Assembly: GCA_947453965.1 (NCBI GenBank)
Contig: CANGIQ010000009.1
Coordinates: 36,331-100,330 of the forward strand
DNA from: Comamonadaceae bacterium
Lineage (GTDB): Bacteria; Pseudomonadota; Gammaproteobacteria; Burkholderiales; Burkholderiaceae_C
Reading direction: 5' to 3'
Length of the DNA: 64,000 nt
Part shown: positions 25,619 to 34,920 of the stretch, piece after piece
Numbering within the stretch: position 1 is the stretch's first letter
Layout: every line of letters begins with the position of its first letter
Notes under the pieces: generated by a model
The model's database searches: none
Told to the model about the DNA's origin: nothing
What the model saw: only the letters and a program-made list of their open reading frames with translations
Made by a program: the position numbers and the translations under genes

Positions 25619-27520
25619 GTGCACCCTGCTACCCAACCCCCACGCGCCATCCGCGAACTCCCCGACGAACTGATCAGCCAAATTGCGGCCGGCGAGGTGG
25701 TCGAACGCCCAGCCTCTGTCGTGCGCGAGTTGGTCGACAACGCGCTGGACGCTGGCGCCACCCAAATCACCGTGCGCTTGCTCGCTGGCGGCGTGCGACT
25801 CATCAGCGTGGAAGACAACGGCGTGGGCATTCCCGCCACCGAGTTGCCCGTGGCCTTGAAGCGCCATGCCACCAGCAAGATCACCAGCCTGAGCGAGTTG
25901 GAATCGGTGGGCACCATGGGTTTTCGTGGTGAAGCACTGGCAGCGATTCAATCAGTCTCCGAACTCTCGGTGCTCTCGCGCACCGCCACCCAAGACAGCG
26001 CCATGTTGCTCGATGGCCGCAGCGGTGAACTGCAACCTGCAGCGCGGGCCCAGGGCACCACGGTCGAGGTCAAAGAGCTGTTTTACAGCACCCCGGCCCG
26101 CCGCAAGTTTTTAAAAACCGACAACACCGAACTCGCGCATTGTGTCGAAGCCGTGCGGCGCCATGCCTTGACGCGCCCCGAAGTGGGCTTTGCCATTTGG
26201 CATGAAGGCAAATTGGTCGAGCAATGGCGTGCACAACCTAGCGACGCCAGCGATGCCGCGCAAGCGCAAGCCGCCCTGGACCGCCGCTTGGCCGATGTGT
26301 TGGGGGACGATTTTTTGCGTGACTCGGTGGCGGTGCATTACCAATCCGGCCATGTGACCGTGGTGGGACGTGCGGGCATTCCAGACGCCGCACGCTCACG
26401 CGCAGACCAGCAGTTCTCGTATGTGAACGGTCGCTTTGTGCGCGACAAAGTGGTGACCCATGCGGCGCGCAGCGCCTACGAAGACGTGTTGCACGGCCAT
26501 CGCCAACCGGTGTATGCGCTTTATGTCGAGATCGACCCCACGCGCGTGGATGTGAATGTGCACCCTACCAAGATCGAGGTGCGTTTTCGGGACGGGCGTG
26601 AAGTGCACCAAGCTGTGCGCCATGCGGTTGAAAACGCGCTGGCCATTCCGCGTGCGGCCTTGCTGGCTGCTGCTCACCCATCGCCTGGCGAAGATGCGCC
26701 CACTTTGAATTTGCGCCCTGCTGCGACTACGTGGCCACAAGCCCAATGGCAACAAGCCGCCATGCCGCTGACAGGCAACCGTGTGGACGATGTGAGCGCC
26801 TTGTGGCAATCGGCCACACCCCGCCCCTCGGTGATGGCGCAAGAGGCCTCGACCACCTTCGCCCCTACAACGCCTTTTGCACAGCCTGCACACTCGGCCC
26901 ACACGTCGGCCCAGGCAGACCACGCCACGCCCACCACTTGGCCGCTGGGCAAAGCACTGGCGCAACTACAAGGCGTGTACATCTTGGCCGAGAACGCCCA
27001 AGGCCTGGTGTTGGTCGACATGCATGCCGCGCATGAGCGCATCGTGTACGAGCAGCTCAAAACACAAATTGACGCACAGCGCATCGCCAGCCAACCACTG
27101 CTGATTCCAGCCACCTTCCCGGCCACAGCGCAAGAAGTGGCCACCGCCGAAGCCTGTGCAGAAGCCCTGAACGAGCTGGGTTTGGAGATTTCCACCCTGT
27201 CGTCCAAAACCTTGGCCGTGCGCGCCGTGCCCAACACCTTGGCGCAAGGCGATGCCGTGGCACTGGCCCGCAGCGTGTTGGCCGAGTTGGCACAACACGA
27301 TGCCAGCACCATGGTGCAACGCGCCCGCAACGAGTTGCTGGCCACCATGGCTTGCCATGGTGCTGTGCGCGCCAACCGCAAGCTCACCCTGGACGAAATG
27401 AACGCCCTCTTGCGTCAGATGGAAGTGACCGAGCGCTCCGACCAATGCAATCACGGGCGCCCCACCTGGCGCCAACTCAGCATGCGTGAGCTCGATGCGC
27501 TCTTTTTGCGTGGGCGTTGA
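25619..27520 (+). CDS. mutL: DNA mismatch repair protein MutL
   Basis: Mismatch repair matchmaker of 633 residues. The N-terminal GHKL ATPase shows R-E-L-P-D-E-L-I-S-Q-I-A-A-G-E-V-V-E-R-P, V-D-N-A-L-D-A-G-A-T, V-E-D-N-G-V-G-I and G-F-R-G-E-A-L-A. A long proline/alanine-rich linker (about residues 345-440) leads to the C-terminal domain with D-M-H-A-x2-E-x4-E, which fits the metal-binding endonuclease motif absent from E. coli MutL, so this MutL is probably a nicking enzyme like Neisseria MutL. The start is GTG at 25619; no ATG is available upstream of the conserved region. Confidence 0.97.
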   Translation: MHPATQPPRAIRELPDELISQIAAGEVVERPASVVRELVDNALDAGATQITVRLLAGGVRLISVEDNGVGIPATELPVALKRHATSKITSLSELESVGTMGFRGEALAAIQSVSELSVLSRTATQDSAMLLDGRSGELQPAARAQGTTVEVKELFYSTPARRKFLKTDNTELAHCVEAVRRHALTRPEVGFAIWHEGKLVEQWRAQPSDASDAAQAQAALDRRLADVLGDDFLRDSVAVHYQSGHVTVVGRAGIPDAARSRADQQFSYVNGRFVRDKVVTHAARSAYEDVLHGHRQPVYALYVEIDPTRVDVNVHPTKIEVRFRDGREVHQAVRHAVENALAIPRAALLAAAHPSPGEDAPTLNLRPAATTWPQAQWQQAAMPLTGNRVDDVSALWQSATPRPSVMAQEASTTFAPTTPFAQPAHSAHTSAQADHATPTTWPLGKALAQLQGVYILAENAQGLVLVDMHAAHERIVYEQLKTQIDAQRIASQPLLIPATFPATAQEVATAEACAEALNELGLEISTLSSKTLAVRAVPNTLAQGDAVALARSVLAELAQHDASTMVQRARNELLATMACHGAVRANRKLTLDEMNALLRQMEVTERSDQCNHGRPTWRQLSMRELDALFLRGR

Positions 27521-28489
27521 ATGACGCAGGCCATCGCCTTAGTTGGCCCCACCGCCAGTGGCAAAACGGCAGCGGCCTTGGCCATTGCACAGCAGATGCC
27601 GGTGGAGATCATCAGCGTCGATTCAGCCCTGGTATATCGCGGCATGGACATTGGCACGGCCAAGCCCAATGCACAAGAGTTGGCCCAAGTGCCACACCAC
27701 TTGATTGACATTCGTGACCCGACACAAGCCTACAGCGCAGCCGAGTTCACCCGCGATGCCACGTTGCTGATGGCCGAGATTCGTGGACGTGGCAAGCTGC
27801 CCTTGCTGGTGGGCGGCACCATGCTCTACATCAAGGCTTTGCGTGACGGCATTGATGACTTGCCCACTGCACAACCCGAACTGCGCGCCGAGATTGAAGC
27901 ACAAGCCATGGCCATCGGCTGGCCTGGCATGCACGCCGAGTTGGCCAAGGTTGACCCTGTCACGGCAGCGCGTTTGACGCCCAACGATTCGCAACGCATC
28001 TCGCGCGCCCTGGAAGTCTGGCGCGTGAGCGGTAAGCCTTTGTCGGTGTGGTTCGCGCAAGCAGCGACGCAACGCGGAGCAGACACAACACCGCGCATCC
28101 CCTTAATTTCTTTAGAACCGCAAGACCGCGCATGGCTGCATGCGCGCATTGCACAGCGCTTTGAGGCCATGCTAGCCGCCGGCTTTTTAGACGAGATGCA
28201 CACCTTGCGTGCCCGCGGCGACTTGCACCTGGAATTGCCCAGCATGCGCTGTGTGGGGTACCGGCAAGCATGGGAATTGATGGACAAAGCGCAAGCCACG
28301 GGCTCAGCGCTTGAGACGATCGTGCCGCAGTTGAAAGAGCTAGGCATTGCGGCCACACGCCAGTTGGCCAAACGGCAAATCACCTGGTTGCGCAGCATGA
28401 ATGACCGTTGCATCGTGGCTTGTGATGCGCCCGATGCCGTGGCCCAGACCTGGGCCACGCTGCAACGACTTATTGCAACGGGCCTTTGA
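27521..28489 (+). CDS. miaA: tRNA dimethylallyltransferase
   Basis: Adds a dimethylallyl group to A37 of tRNAs reading codons starting with U. The P-loop is G-P-T-A-S-G-K-T-A near the N-terminus; [16 protein letters not shown] and H-H-L-I-D-I-R-D-P follow, then G-G-T-M-L-Y-I-K-A. The 322 residues fit the family. The ATG directly follows the mutL stop, as in many Proteobacteria, so they share a transcript. The last 20 bases overlap the convergent DUF1178 gene. Confidence 0.97.
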   Translation: MTQAIALVGPTASGKTAAALAIAQQMPVEIISVDSALVYRGMDIGTAKPNAQELAQVPHHLIDIRDPTQAYSAAEFTRDATLLMAEIRGRGKLPLLVGGTMLYIKALRDGIDDLPTAQPELRAEIEAQAMAIGWPGMHAELAKVDPVTAARLTPNDSQRISRALEVWRVSGKPLSVWFAQAATQRGADTTPRIPLISLEPQDRAWLHARIAQRFEAMLAAGFLDEMHTLRARGDLHLELPSMRCVGYRQAWELMDKAQATGSALETIVPQLKELGIAATRQLAKRQITWLRSMNDRCIVACDAPDAVAQTWATLQRLIATGL

Positions 28490-28892
28490 AAGCCTCGGGC
28501 ATGGGCAGCGGCACAACGGCAATGCCCTCGTCGATCAAGGCTTCGGTTTGTTCGGGCGTCGCTTGGCCACGGATGTTGCGTGCGGCGGTCTCGCCGTAGT
28601 GCATCTTGCGGGCTTCTTCAGGAAAGCTGTCGCCCACGTCTTCGGTGTTGGCCACCACCTGGCGCACCGCCTTCATCAACGCAGCTTCTAACTGCGCGGG
28701 CTCCACATTCGCTGTCTCTTGGGGTGCGCTCAGATTCAGGCGCGGTGCGCTGAGTTTTTTGGTGATGGTGGTGTCTGCGCACAAAGGGCACGCGACCAAG
28801 CCGCGTGCGAGCTGATTTTCAAAATCATCTTGCGACGCGAACCAGCCTTCAAAGCTGTGGTGGTGGCTGCACTGCAGGTCCAGAACTTTCAT
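28470..28892 (-). CDS. DUF1178 family protein
   Basis: A 140-residue protein starting [18 protein letters not shown]. The conserved N-terminal C-x-x-x-H and C-P-L-C pair look like a zinc ribbon, and S-A-P-R-L-N follows; the C-terminal half has [18 protein letters not shown], the most conserved stretch of DUF1178. Function is unknown. Its place downstream of the Nudix gene and nuo operon is common in Burkholderiales. The 3' end overlaps miaA by 20 bases, tail to tail. Confidence 0.9.
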   Translation of the reverse strand: MKVLDLQCSHHHSFEGWFASQDDFENQLARGLVACPLCADTTITKKLSAPRLNLSAPQETANVEPAQLEAALMKAVRQVVANTEDVGDSFPEEARKMHYGETAARNIRGQATPEQTEALIDEGIAVVPLPMPEAFKGPLQ

Positions 28893-28944
28893 GGCTTGAA
28901 TTATCTAGCAAGCGCCGCCAACGCGTGCATGGCGCACCACGCTC

Positions 28945-29541
28945 TCACACGGTGTGCCAAGTCAAAGGCCAGGCGCCACTGAGATGGTTTTGCAGCCACA
29001 GCAAACCGGTCAAGGTTTTGGCGTCGGTGAGTTGGCCATCACGCGACCAGGCCAACAGCTCATCCATGCTGGCAGAGAACACATCCAGAAACTCACCCTC
29101 GTCCAGCTGACGCTCGCCAACCGTCAGGCCACGGGCAAACCAGATGTCGATGAACTCGGTGGAATAGCTGATCACCGGGTGCAGCACGCCTGCATGGGCC
29201 CACTCTTTGGCGCGGTAGCCGGTTTCTTCGAGCAACTCGCGTTGGGCGCAGGCCAGGCGGTCTTCGCCGGGATCGAGCTTGCCGGCAGGAAACTCGATCA
29301 TCACTTGCTGGACAGGGTAACGGTACTGACGCTCCATGACCAAACGGCCGTCATCAAGAAAAGCAATGATCATCACCGCACCGGGGTGAATCACATACTC
29401 ACGCGTGGCGGTGCCGCCACTGGGCAGCCGCACCTGGTCGCGAAAGGCATGCAGGAAATGGCCTTTGAACAACTCCACGTGGTCGAGCGGATGCTCGATC
29501 AGATGGCTGTCGTTGGGCAAAGATTTTTTTTCAGTCATCAT
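28945..29541 (-). CDS. Nudix hydrolase, ADP-ribose pyrophosphatase-like
   Basis: Protein of 198 residues with an intact Nudix box (about residues 90-112: G-K-L-D-P-G-E-D then R-E-L-L-E-E-T-G-Y), the metal site for splitting nucleoside diphosphates linked to another group. The preceding Q-V-M-I-E-F-P-A-G motif and overall length fit the NudF-type ADP-ribose pyrophosphatases. Start is ATG 29541 or the next codon 29538. It lies just downstream of the terminator of the nuo operon; the ribosome site region overlaps the terminator's T run, so its expression may depend on read-through. Confidence 0.9.
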   Translation of the reverse strand: MMTEKKSLPNDSHLIEHPLDHVELFKGHFLHAFRDQVRLPSGGTATREYVIHPGAVMIIAFLDDGRLVMERQYRYPVQQVMIEFPAGKLDPGEDRLACAQRELLEETGYRAKEWAHAGVLHPVISYSTEFIDIWFARGLTVGERQLDEGEFLDVFSASMDELLAWSRDGQLTDAKTLTGLLWLQNHLSGAWPLTWHTV

Positions 29542-29570
29542 GAAAAAAGCCAGCTCAAGAGCTGGCTTTC
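29542..29570 (-). terminator. Terminator after nuoN
   Basis: AAAGCCAGCTC and GAGCTGGCTTT arms with a two-base loop; read on the minus strand the stem is followed by TTTTTTC. It lies 17 bases after the nuoN stop and directly before the Nudix start. Confidence 0.88.
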
Positions 29571-29586
29571 GAAGAGCAGTACGTGC

Positions 29587-31077
29587 TTAGGTTCCCAAGG
29601 TGGTGACGATGGCGCGTGCGCACAAAGTCATCAAAGCGCCTGGCAACAAGCCCAGAACCAAGAGCAAACCGCTGTTGATCAACAGCACCACACGCACATC
29701 TTTGCCAGCAAACACGGTGCTTGCTGTCAACGGTGCATCAAAGTACATGACCTTGACCACGCGCAGGTAGTAGAACGCGGCCAACAAGGACATCATCACG
29801 GCATAGGTCGCCAAAGCGATGGCGCCGGGTTGGTCAGAGGCCACCAGGGCTTGCAACACCGACAACTTGCCAGCAAAACCGACCATGGGTGGCACACCGG
29901 CCAATGAGAACATGCACAAGGCCATCACGCCTGCATACAAGGGGCTGCGTTGGTTGAGGCCAGCAAAGTCAGCGATTTCTTCGCTCTCAAAGCCTTCACG
30001 TGCCAGCAACATGATGATGCCGAACACCGCCAGTGTGGTGAGCACGTAAGTGACCACATAGAACATAGCCGAGCTGTAGGCGTTCGCGGCGGCAGCGGTG
30101 TTGCCGTTGACCACGCCCGAGTACAAGCCAATCAGCACAAAACCCATTTGAGAAATGGTGGAGAACGCAATCATGCGTTTGAGGTTGGTTTGTGCAATAC
30201 CGGCCAAGTTACCAATCAGCAACGAAGCCACAGACAACACGATCAACATTTGCTGCCAGTCGATGGCCAAGGGCAACAAGCCTTCCACCAACAAGCGCAT
30301 GGTCATCGCAAACGCCGCCAACTTGTGGGCGCCACCGATCATCAAGGTCACCACCGTGGGGGCGCCTTGGTACACATCAGGTACCCACATGTGGAATGGC
30401 ACCACGCCAAACTTGAAGCCCAAACCGCACACCACAAACACCAAGCCAAGCACCAACACCTTGTGGTTGATCTGACCGGAAGACACGGCCTTGAACACCG
30501 TGCTGATGTCCAGCGAACCGGTGGCGCCGTAGAGCATGGACATGCCATAGAGCAAGAAACCGCTGCCCAAGGCACCCAAAACAAAGTACTTCATGGCCGC
30601 TTCAGAAGCGGTGGCACTGTCACGACGCAAGGCTACCAAGGCATAGCTGGACAGCGCCAGCAATTCAACGCCGAGGTACAGCACGAGGAAGTTGTTGCCC
30701 GAGATCATGACGTACATGCCCACCAGCGCAAACAGACCCAGGGTGAACAACTCGCCCCCGTGTTTGAGCATGTCGCGGTCAATCGCGTAAGGGCGACCGT
30801 ACACCACGGTCACAAACACAGCCAAGGTGGAGAAGCACTTGAGCCAGTTGCCCATAGGGTCAGACACCACCATGTTGCCGAAGCTGTACACCGTGGTGCC
30901 GCTGCTGGCATCGTGCGCTTGCAACACAGCCACCACACCCATGGTCAACAAGGACAGGACATACGTCAGGGTACGGCGTGGCGATGTGACGAACAAGTCG
31001 AGCATCGCAATGACCATCGTCATCACCAGCAACAACAGCTCGGGGTACAGCGCGGCGAGGTTGAATTTTTCAATCAT
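29587..31077 (-). CDS. nuoN: NADH-quinone oxidoreductase subunit N
   Basis: Antiporter-like membrane subunit of complex I, 496 residues with about fourteen helices. The proton-translocation residues include the glutamate in L-G-V-E-L-L-A-L-S-S-Y-A and the lysine in M-I-G-G-A-H-K-L-A-A-F-A. Last gene of the nuo operon, 15 bases after nuoM, and followed by a terminator. Confidence 0.97.
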   Translation of the reverse strand: MIEKFNLAALYPELLLLVMTMVIAMLDLFVTSPRRTLTYVLSLLTMGVVAVLQAHDASSGTTVYSFGNMVVSDPMGNWLKCFSTLAVFVTVVYGRPYAIDRDMLKHGGELFTLGLFALVGMYVMISGNNFLVLYLGVELLALSSYALVALRRDSATASEAAMKYFVLGALGSGFLLYGMSMLYGATGSLDISTVFKAVSSGQINHKVLVLGLVFVVCGLGFKFGVVPFHMWVPDVYQGAPTVVTLMIGGAHKLAAFAMTMRLLVEGLLPLAIDWQQMLIVLSVASLLIGNLAGIAQTNLKRMIAFSTISQMGFVLIGLYSGVVNGNTAAAANAYSSAMFYVVTYVLTTLAVFGIIMLLAREGFESEEIADFAGLNQRSPLYAGVMALCMFSLAGVPPMVGFAGKLSVLQALVASDQPGAIALATYAVMMSLLAAFYYLRVVKVMYFDAPLTASTVFAGKDVRVVLLINSGLLLVLGLLPGALMTLCARAIVTTLGT

Positions 31078-31092
31078 GGGGTCTATCCCTCT

Positions 31093-32571
31093 TTATTGGG
31101 GCAACTTAGAGATGGCCACGTGCTTGAGCAAATCAGCCACGGACACATCCATCACATCGGTGAAAGGCTTGGGGAACACACCCATGGCCAAGACAGCAAT
31201 CGCCAGCAAGGCCAACATCAAGAACTCGCGGCTGTTGATGTCTTCGAGTTCTTTGACGTGATCATTGGCCACAGGGCCCAAGTACACGCGCTTGACCATC
31301 CACAAGGTGTAGGCGGCGCCAAAGATCAAGGCCGAAGCGGCGGTAAAGCCAATCCAGAAGTTGTATTTGATGGCACCCAAAATCACCATCCACTCGCCGA
31401 CAAAACCCGCGGTGCCTGGCAAGCCACAGTTGGCCATGGCAAACAGCAAGGCAAAGGCAGCAAACTTGGGCATGGTGTTGACCACACCGCCGTAGCTGGC
31501 GATTTCACGGGAGTGCATGCGGTCGTACAAGACACCAATGGACAAGAACATGGCGCCAGACACAAAGCCGTGGGCAATCATTTGCACCAAGGCGCCTGAG
31601 ACACCGATGTCGTTGAAGATGAAAAAGCCCAAGGTCACAAAACCCATGTGGGCCACCGATGAATAAGCCACCAGCTTCTTCATGTCTTCTTGCACCATGG
31701 CCACCAAGCCCACATAGACCACGGCCACCAAGGACAAGGCAATCATGAGCCACGCAAATTCACGGGCTGCATCGGGGGCGATGGGCAGCGAGAAGCGCAA
31801 GAAACCATAGGCACCGAGCTTCAACATGATCGCGGCGAGCACAGCAGAACCACCGGTGGGCGCTTCCACGTGCACATCAGGCAACCAGGTGTGCACAGGC
31901 CACATGGGCACTTTCACTGCGAACGCAGCGAAGAAGGCAAAGAACAACAAAGTTTGCGCATTGGCTGCCAAGGGGAGCTTGTGCCAAGTGGCCAAGTCAA
32001 AGCTGCCACCCGATTGGGTGTACAGGTAGATCAAGGCAATCAGCATCAACAACGAACCGAGCAAGGTATACAAGAAGAACTTGAACGCTGCATAGATTTT
32101 GTTAGGACCACCCCAGATACCGATGATCAGGTACATCGGAATCAGCGTGGCTTCGAAGAACACATAAAACAGCATGCCGTCGATGGCGCTGAACACGCCA
32201 ATCATCAAGCCGCTCAAGATAAGGAACGCGCCCATGTATTGGTTCACGCGCTCGGTGATCACGTCCCAACCCGCGATCACCACAATCACGGTCATGAAAG
32301 CCGTCAACAAAACAAACCACAGCGACAAGCCGTCTACGCCTAAGTTGTAGAACACATTGAAGCGGTCAATCCAAGGGGCTTTCTCGACAAACTGCATGGC
32401 CGAGCTGCTGACATCAAAGCCGCTGTACAACGGCAGCGTGACAGCCAAGCTGACCAGCGCACCGATCAGTGCAATCCAACGCACGGTCTTGGCATGTTCG
32501 TCACGACCCAGGGCCAACAACACGACACCAAACAGAATTGGCGTCCAAATGGCAAGGCTCAATAAACCCAT
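31093..32571 (-). CDS. nuoM: NADH-quinone oxidoreductase subunit M
   Basis: Antiporter-like subunit of complex I, 492 residues with about fourteen helices. Characteristic stretches are F-F-E-A-T-L-I-P-M-Y-L-I-I-G-I-W-G-G with the functional glutamate, P-V-H-T-W-L-P-D-V-H-V-E-A-P-T-G-G-S and L-V-A-Y-S-S-V-A-H-M-G-F. It translocates one proton per NADH. It follows nuoL after 12 bases. Confidence 0.97.
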   Translation of the reverse strand: MGLLSLAIWTPILFGVVLLALGRDEHAKTVRWIALIGALVSLAVTLPLYSGFDVSSSAMQFVEKAPWIDRFNVFYNLGVDGLSLWFVLLTAFMTVIVVIAGWDVITERVNQYMGAFLILSGLMIGVFSAIDGMLFYVFFEATLIPMYLIIGIWGGPNKIYAAFKFFLYTLLGSLLMLIALIYLYTQSGGSFDLATWHKLPLAANAQTLLFFAFFAAFAVKVPMWPVHTWLPDVHVEAPTGGSAVLAAIMLKLGAYGFLRFSLPIAPDAAREFAWLMIALSLVAVVYVGLVAMVQEDMKKLVAYSSVAHMGFVTLGFFIFNDIGVSGALVQMIAHGFVSGAMFLSIGVLYDRMHSREIASYGGVVNTMPKFAAFALLFAMANCGLPGTAGFVGEWMVILGAIKYNFWIGFTAASALIFGAAYTLWMVKRVYLGPVANDHVKELEDINSREFLMLALLAIAVLAMGVFPKPFTDVMDVSVADLLKHVAISKLPQ

Positions 32572-32583
32572 TTTTTATTCTCC

Positions 32584-34605
32584 TTATTTGAGCCAGACGA
32601 ACCAAGTCATCAGCACGAACATACCCAAGATCATCACCAAGGCATAGTTGTAGAGGTAGCCAGACTGCAGCTGACGCGTGAGCGATGACACCCAACCCAC
32701 CAGTTTCCAGGAGGCATTCACCACACCACCTTCAATGATGGTTTGGTCGCCCCCCTTCCACAGGCCGGTGCCCAAAGCGCGTGCGCCACGGGCCAAGATG
32801 TTTTCGTTGATCCAGTCCATGTAGTACTTGTTCTCAAACAAGACATAGAGCGGATGGAACACACGTTTGATCGCCGCAGGCACAGCGGGGTTGATCATGT
32901 ACATGTAGTAAGACGATGCCACACCGGCCAAGGCCAACCAGAATGGTGCCGTGCTGAAGGCGTGCAAAGCCATGGCCACAGCGCCGTGGTACTCATGGGC
33001 CAACTCGTGCATCACGGGGTGCTTGTCGGCGTTGATGAAGATCGCGTCTTTGAAGAACTCGCCGTACAACAGCGGGTCAATCGTCAGATAACCAATCACC
33101 ACCGAAGGAATGGCCAGCAACAACAAAGGCACCGTCACCACCCAGGGCGACTCGTGAGGACCGTGGTCATGCCCGTGGTCGTCGTGACCATGGTGGTCAT
33201 CGTGGTGGGCATCGGGGTTTTGGTCGTAACGCTCTTCACCGTGGAACACGAGGAAGTACATGCGGAACGAATAGAAGGCCGTCACAAACACACCCGCCAA
33301 CACAGCAAAGTGCGCAAAGCCTGCACCGGGCAAATGGCTTTCAGCCACCGCTTCGATGATGCTGTCTTTGGAATAAAAGCCCGAGAAGAATGGTGTGCCG
33401 ATCAAGGCCAACGATCCCAACAAGGAAGTGATCCAAGTGATGGGCATGTACTTGCGCACGCCGCCCATCCAGCGGATGTCTTGGTTGTGGTGCATGCCCA
33501 TGATGACGGAACCCGCACCGAGGAACAACAACGCTTTGAAGAACGCGTGGGTCATGAGGTGGAACACAGCCACCGAGTAAGCCGATGCACCCAAGGCCAC
33601 GGTCATGTAACCGAGTTGCGACAAGGTGGAATACGCCACCACGCGCTTGATGTCGTTTTGAATCAGGCCCAAGAAGCCCATGAACAAGGCGGTGATGGCG
33701 CCGATGACCAAGATGAAGTTCAAGGCCGTGTCTGACAACTCAAACAAAGGCGACATGCGGGTCACCATGAAGATGCCAGCCGTCACCATGGTCGCCGCGT
33801 GAATCAGCGCAGAGATGGGGGTGGGGCCTTCCATGGAGTCAGGCAACCACACATGCAGTGGGAACTGCGCCGACTTGCCCATCGCGCCGATGAACAGGCA
33901 GATACAGATCACGGTCACCAGCATCCAGTCGGTACCTGGGAAGGTGAGCGCGCCCAACTCCCCTGCTTTGGCAAAGGCTTCGGTGTAGTTCAAGGTGCCG
34001 CCATAAGCCGCGATCAACCCAATGCCCAAGATGAAGCCGAAGTCACCCACACGGTTGACCAAGAAAGCCTTCATGTTGGCGAAGATCGCTGTGGGTTTGT
34101 TGAACCAAAAGCCGATCAGCAGGTACGACACCAAGCCCACCGCTTCCCAACCGAAGAACAGTTGCAGCATGTTGTTGCTCATCACAAGCATCAACATGGA
34201 GAAGGTGAACAAAGAGATGTAGGAGAAGAAGCGGTTGTAGCCCTCGTCCTCTTCCATGTAACCAATGGTGTAGAGGTGAACCATCAAGGACACAAAGGTC
34301 ACGACGCACATCATCATGGCGGTGAGGCCATCAATGAGGAAACCAATTTCCATCTTCAAGTCACCCACCACCATCCAGGTGTAGAGGGTTTCGTTGAAGC
34401 GTGCGCCGTCCAGGGCAACGCTTTGCAGCGTCATGGCAGACAACACGAAGGCCACGAACACACCCAGAATGGTCAGGGTGTGGGTCAGACGGCGGCCAAT
34501 CCAGTTACCGCCAAAGCGGGTGCCGAACAAACCGGCCAGGGTGGAGCCGACCAGCGGCGCCAGAGGCACAGCCAGCAAGGTAGAAGCGTGAAGGGTTTGA
34601 GACAT
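32584..34605 (-). CDS. nuoL: NADH-quinone oxidoreductase subunit L
   Basis: Distal antiporter-like subunit of complex I, 673 residues, with the long lateral helix at the C-terminus. Motifs F-F-G-W-E-A-V-G-L-V-S-Y-L-L-I-G-F-W, H-V-W-L-P-D-S-M-E-G-P-T-P-I-S-A-L-I-H-A-A-T-M-V-T-A-G and A-Y-S-T-L-S-Q-L-G-Y-M are standard. Unusual: a hydrophilic stretch at about residues 460-485 is packed with histidine and aspartate (H-H-D-D-H-H-G-H-D-D-H-G-H-D-H), a potential metal-binding loop between helices. It follows nuoK after 6 bases. Confidence 0.97.
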   Translation of the reverse strand: MSQTLHASTLLAVPLAPLVGSTLAGLFGTRFGGNWIGRRLTHTLTILGVFVAFVLSAMTLQSVALDGARFNETLYTWMVVGDLKMEIGFLIDGLTAMMMCVVTFVSLMVHLYTIGYMEEDEGYNRFFSYISLFTFSMLMLVMSNNMLQLFFGWEAVGLVSYLLIGFWFNKPTAIFANMKAFLVNRVGDFGFILGIGLIAAYGGTLNYTEAFAKAGELGALTFPGTDWMLVTVICICLFIGAMGKSAQFPLHVWLPDSMEGPTPISALIHAATMVTAGIFMVTRMSPLFELSDTALNFILVIGAITALFMGFLGLIQNDIKRVVAYSTLSQLGYMTVALGASAYSVAVFHLMTHAFFKALLFLGAGSVIMGMHHNQDIRWMGGVRKYMPITWITSLLGSLALIGTPFFSGFYSKDSIIEAVAESHLPGAGFAHFAVLAGVFVTAFYSFRMYFLVFHGEERYDQNPDAHHDDHHGHDDHGHDHGPHESPWVVTVPLLLLAIPSVVIGYLTIDPLLYGEFFKDAIFINADKHPVMHELAHEYHGAVAMALHAFSTAPFWLALAGVASSYYMYMINPAVPAAIKRVFHPLYVLFENKYYMDWINENILARGARALGTGLWKGGDQTIIEGGVVNASWKLVGWVSSLTRQLQSGYLYNYALVMILGMFVLMTWFVWLK

Positions 34606-34611
34606 GATCTG

Positions 34612-34920
34612 TTAACCCTTGAGCGTGTTGAGTTCGTCCACATTGATGCTGGACTTGTTGCGGAACAACTGGACCAGAATCGCCAAGCCGATGGCCGACT
34701 CTGCAGCCGCCACGGTCAAGATGAAGAACACAAAGATTTGACCGTTCAAGTCGCCCAGGTAGTGCGAGAACGCCACGAAGTTCATATTGACCGCGAGCAA
34801 CATCAGCTCAATCGCCATCAACAAGACGATCAGGTTTTTGCGGTTCAAGAAAATACCGGTCACGGAGAGCGCGAACAAAATCGCACCCAAGGTGAGGTAA
34901 TGGCCTAAGGTGATGCTCAT
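34612..34920 (-). CDS. nuoK: NADH-quinone oxidoreductase subunit K
   Basis: Small membrane subunit of complex I, 102 residues, three helices. The conserved membrane glutamates are seen in [12 protein letters not shown] and [12 protein letters not shown]. The ATG overlaps the nuoJ stop by four bases, showing translational coupling. Confidence 0.97.
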   Translation of the reverse strand: MSITLGHYLTLGAILFALSVTGIFLNRKNLIVLLMAIELMLLAVNMNFVAFSHYLGDLNGQIFVFFILTVAAAESAIGLAILVQLFRNKSSINVDELNTLKG

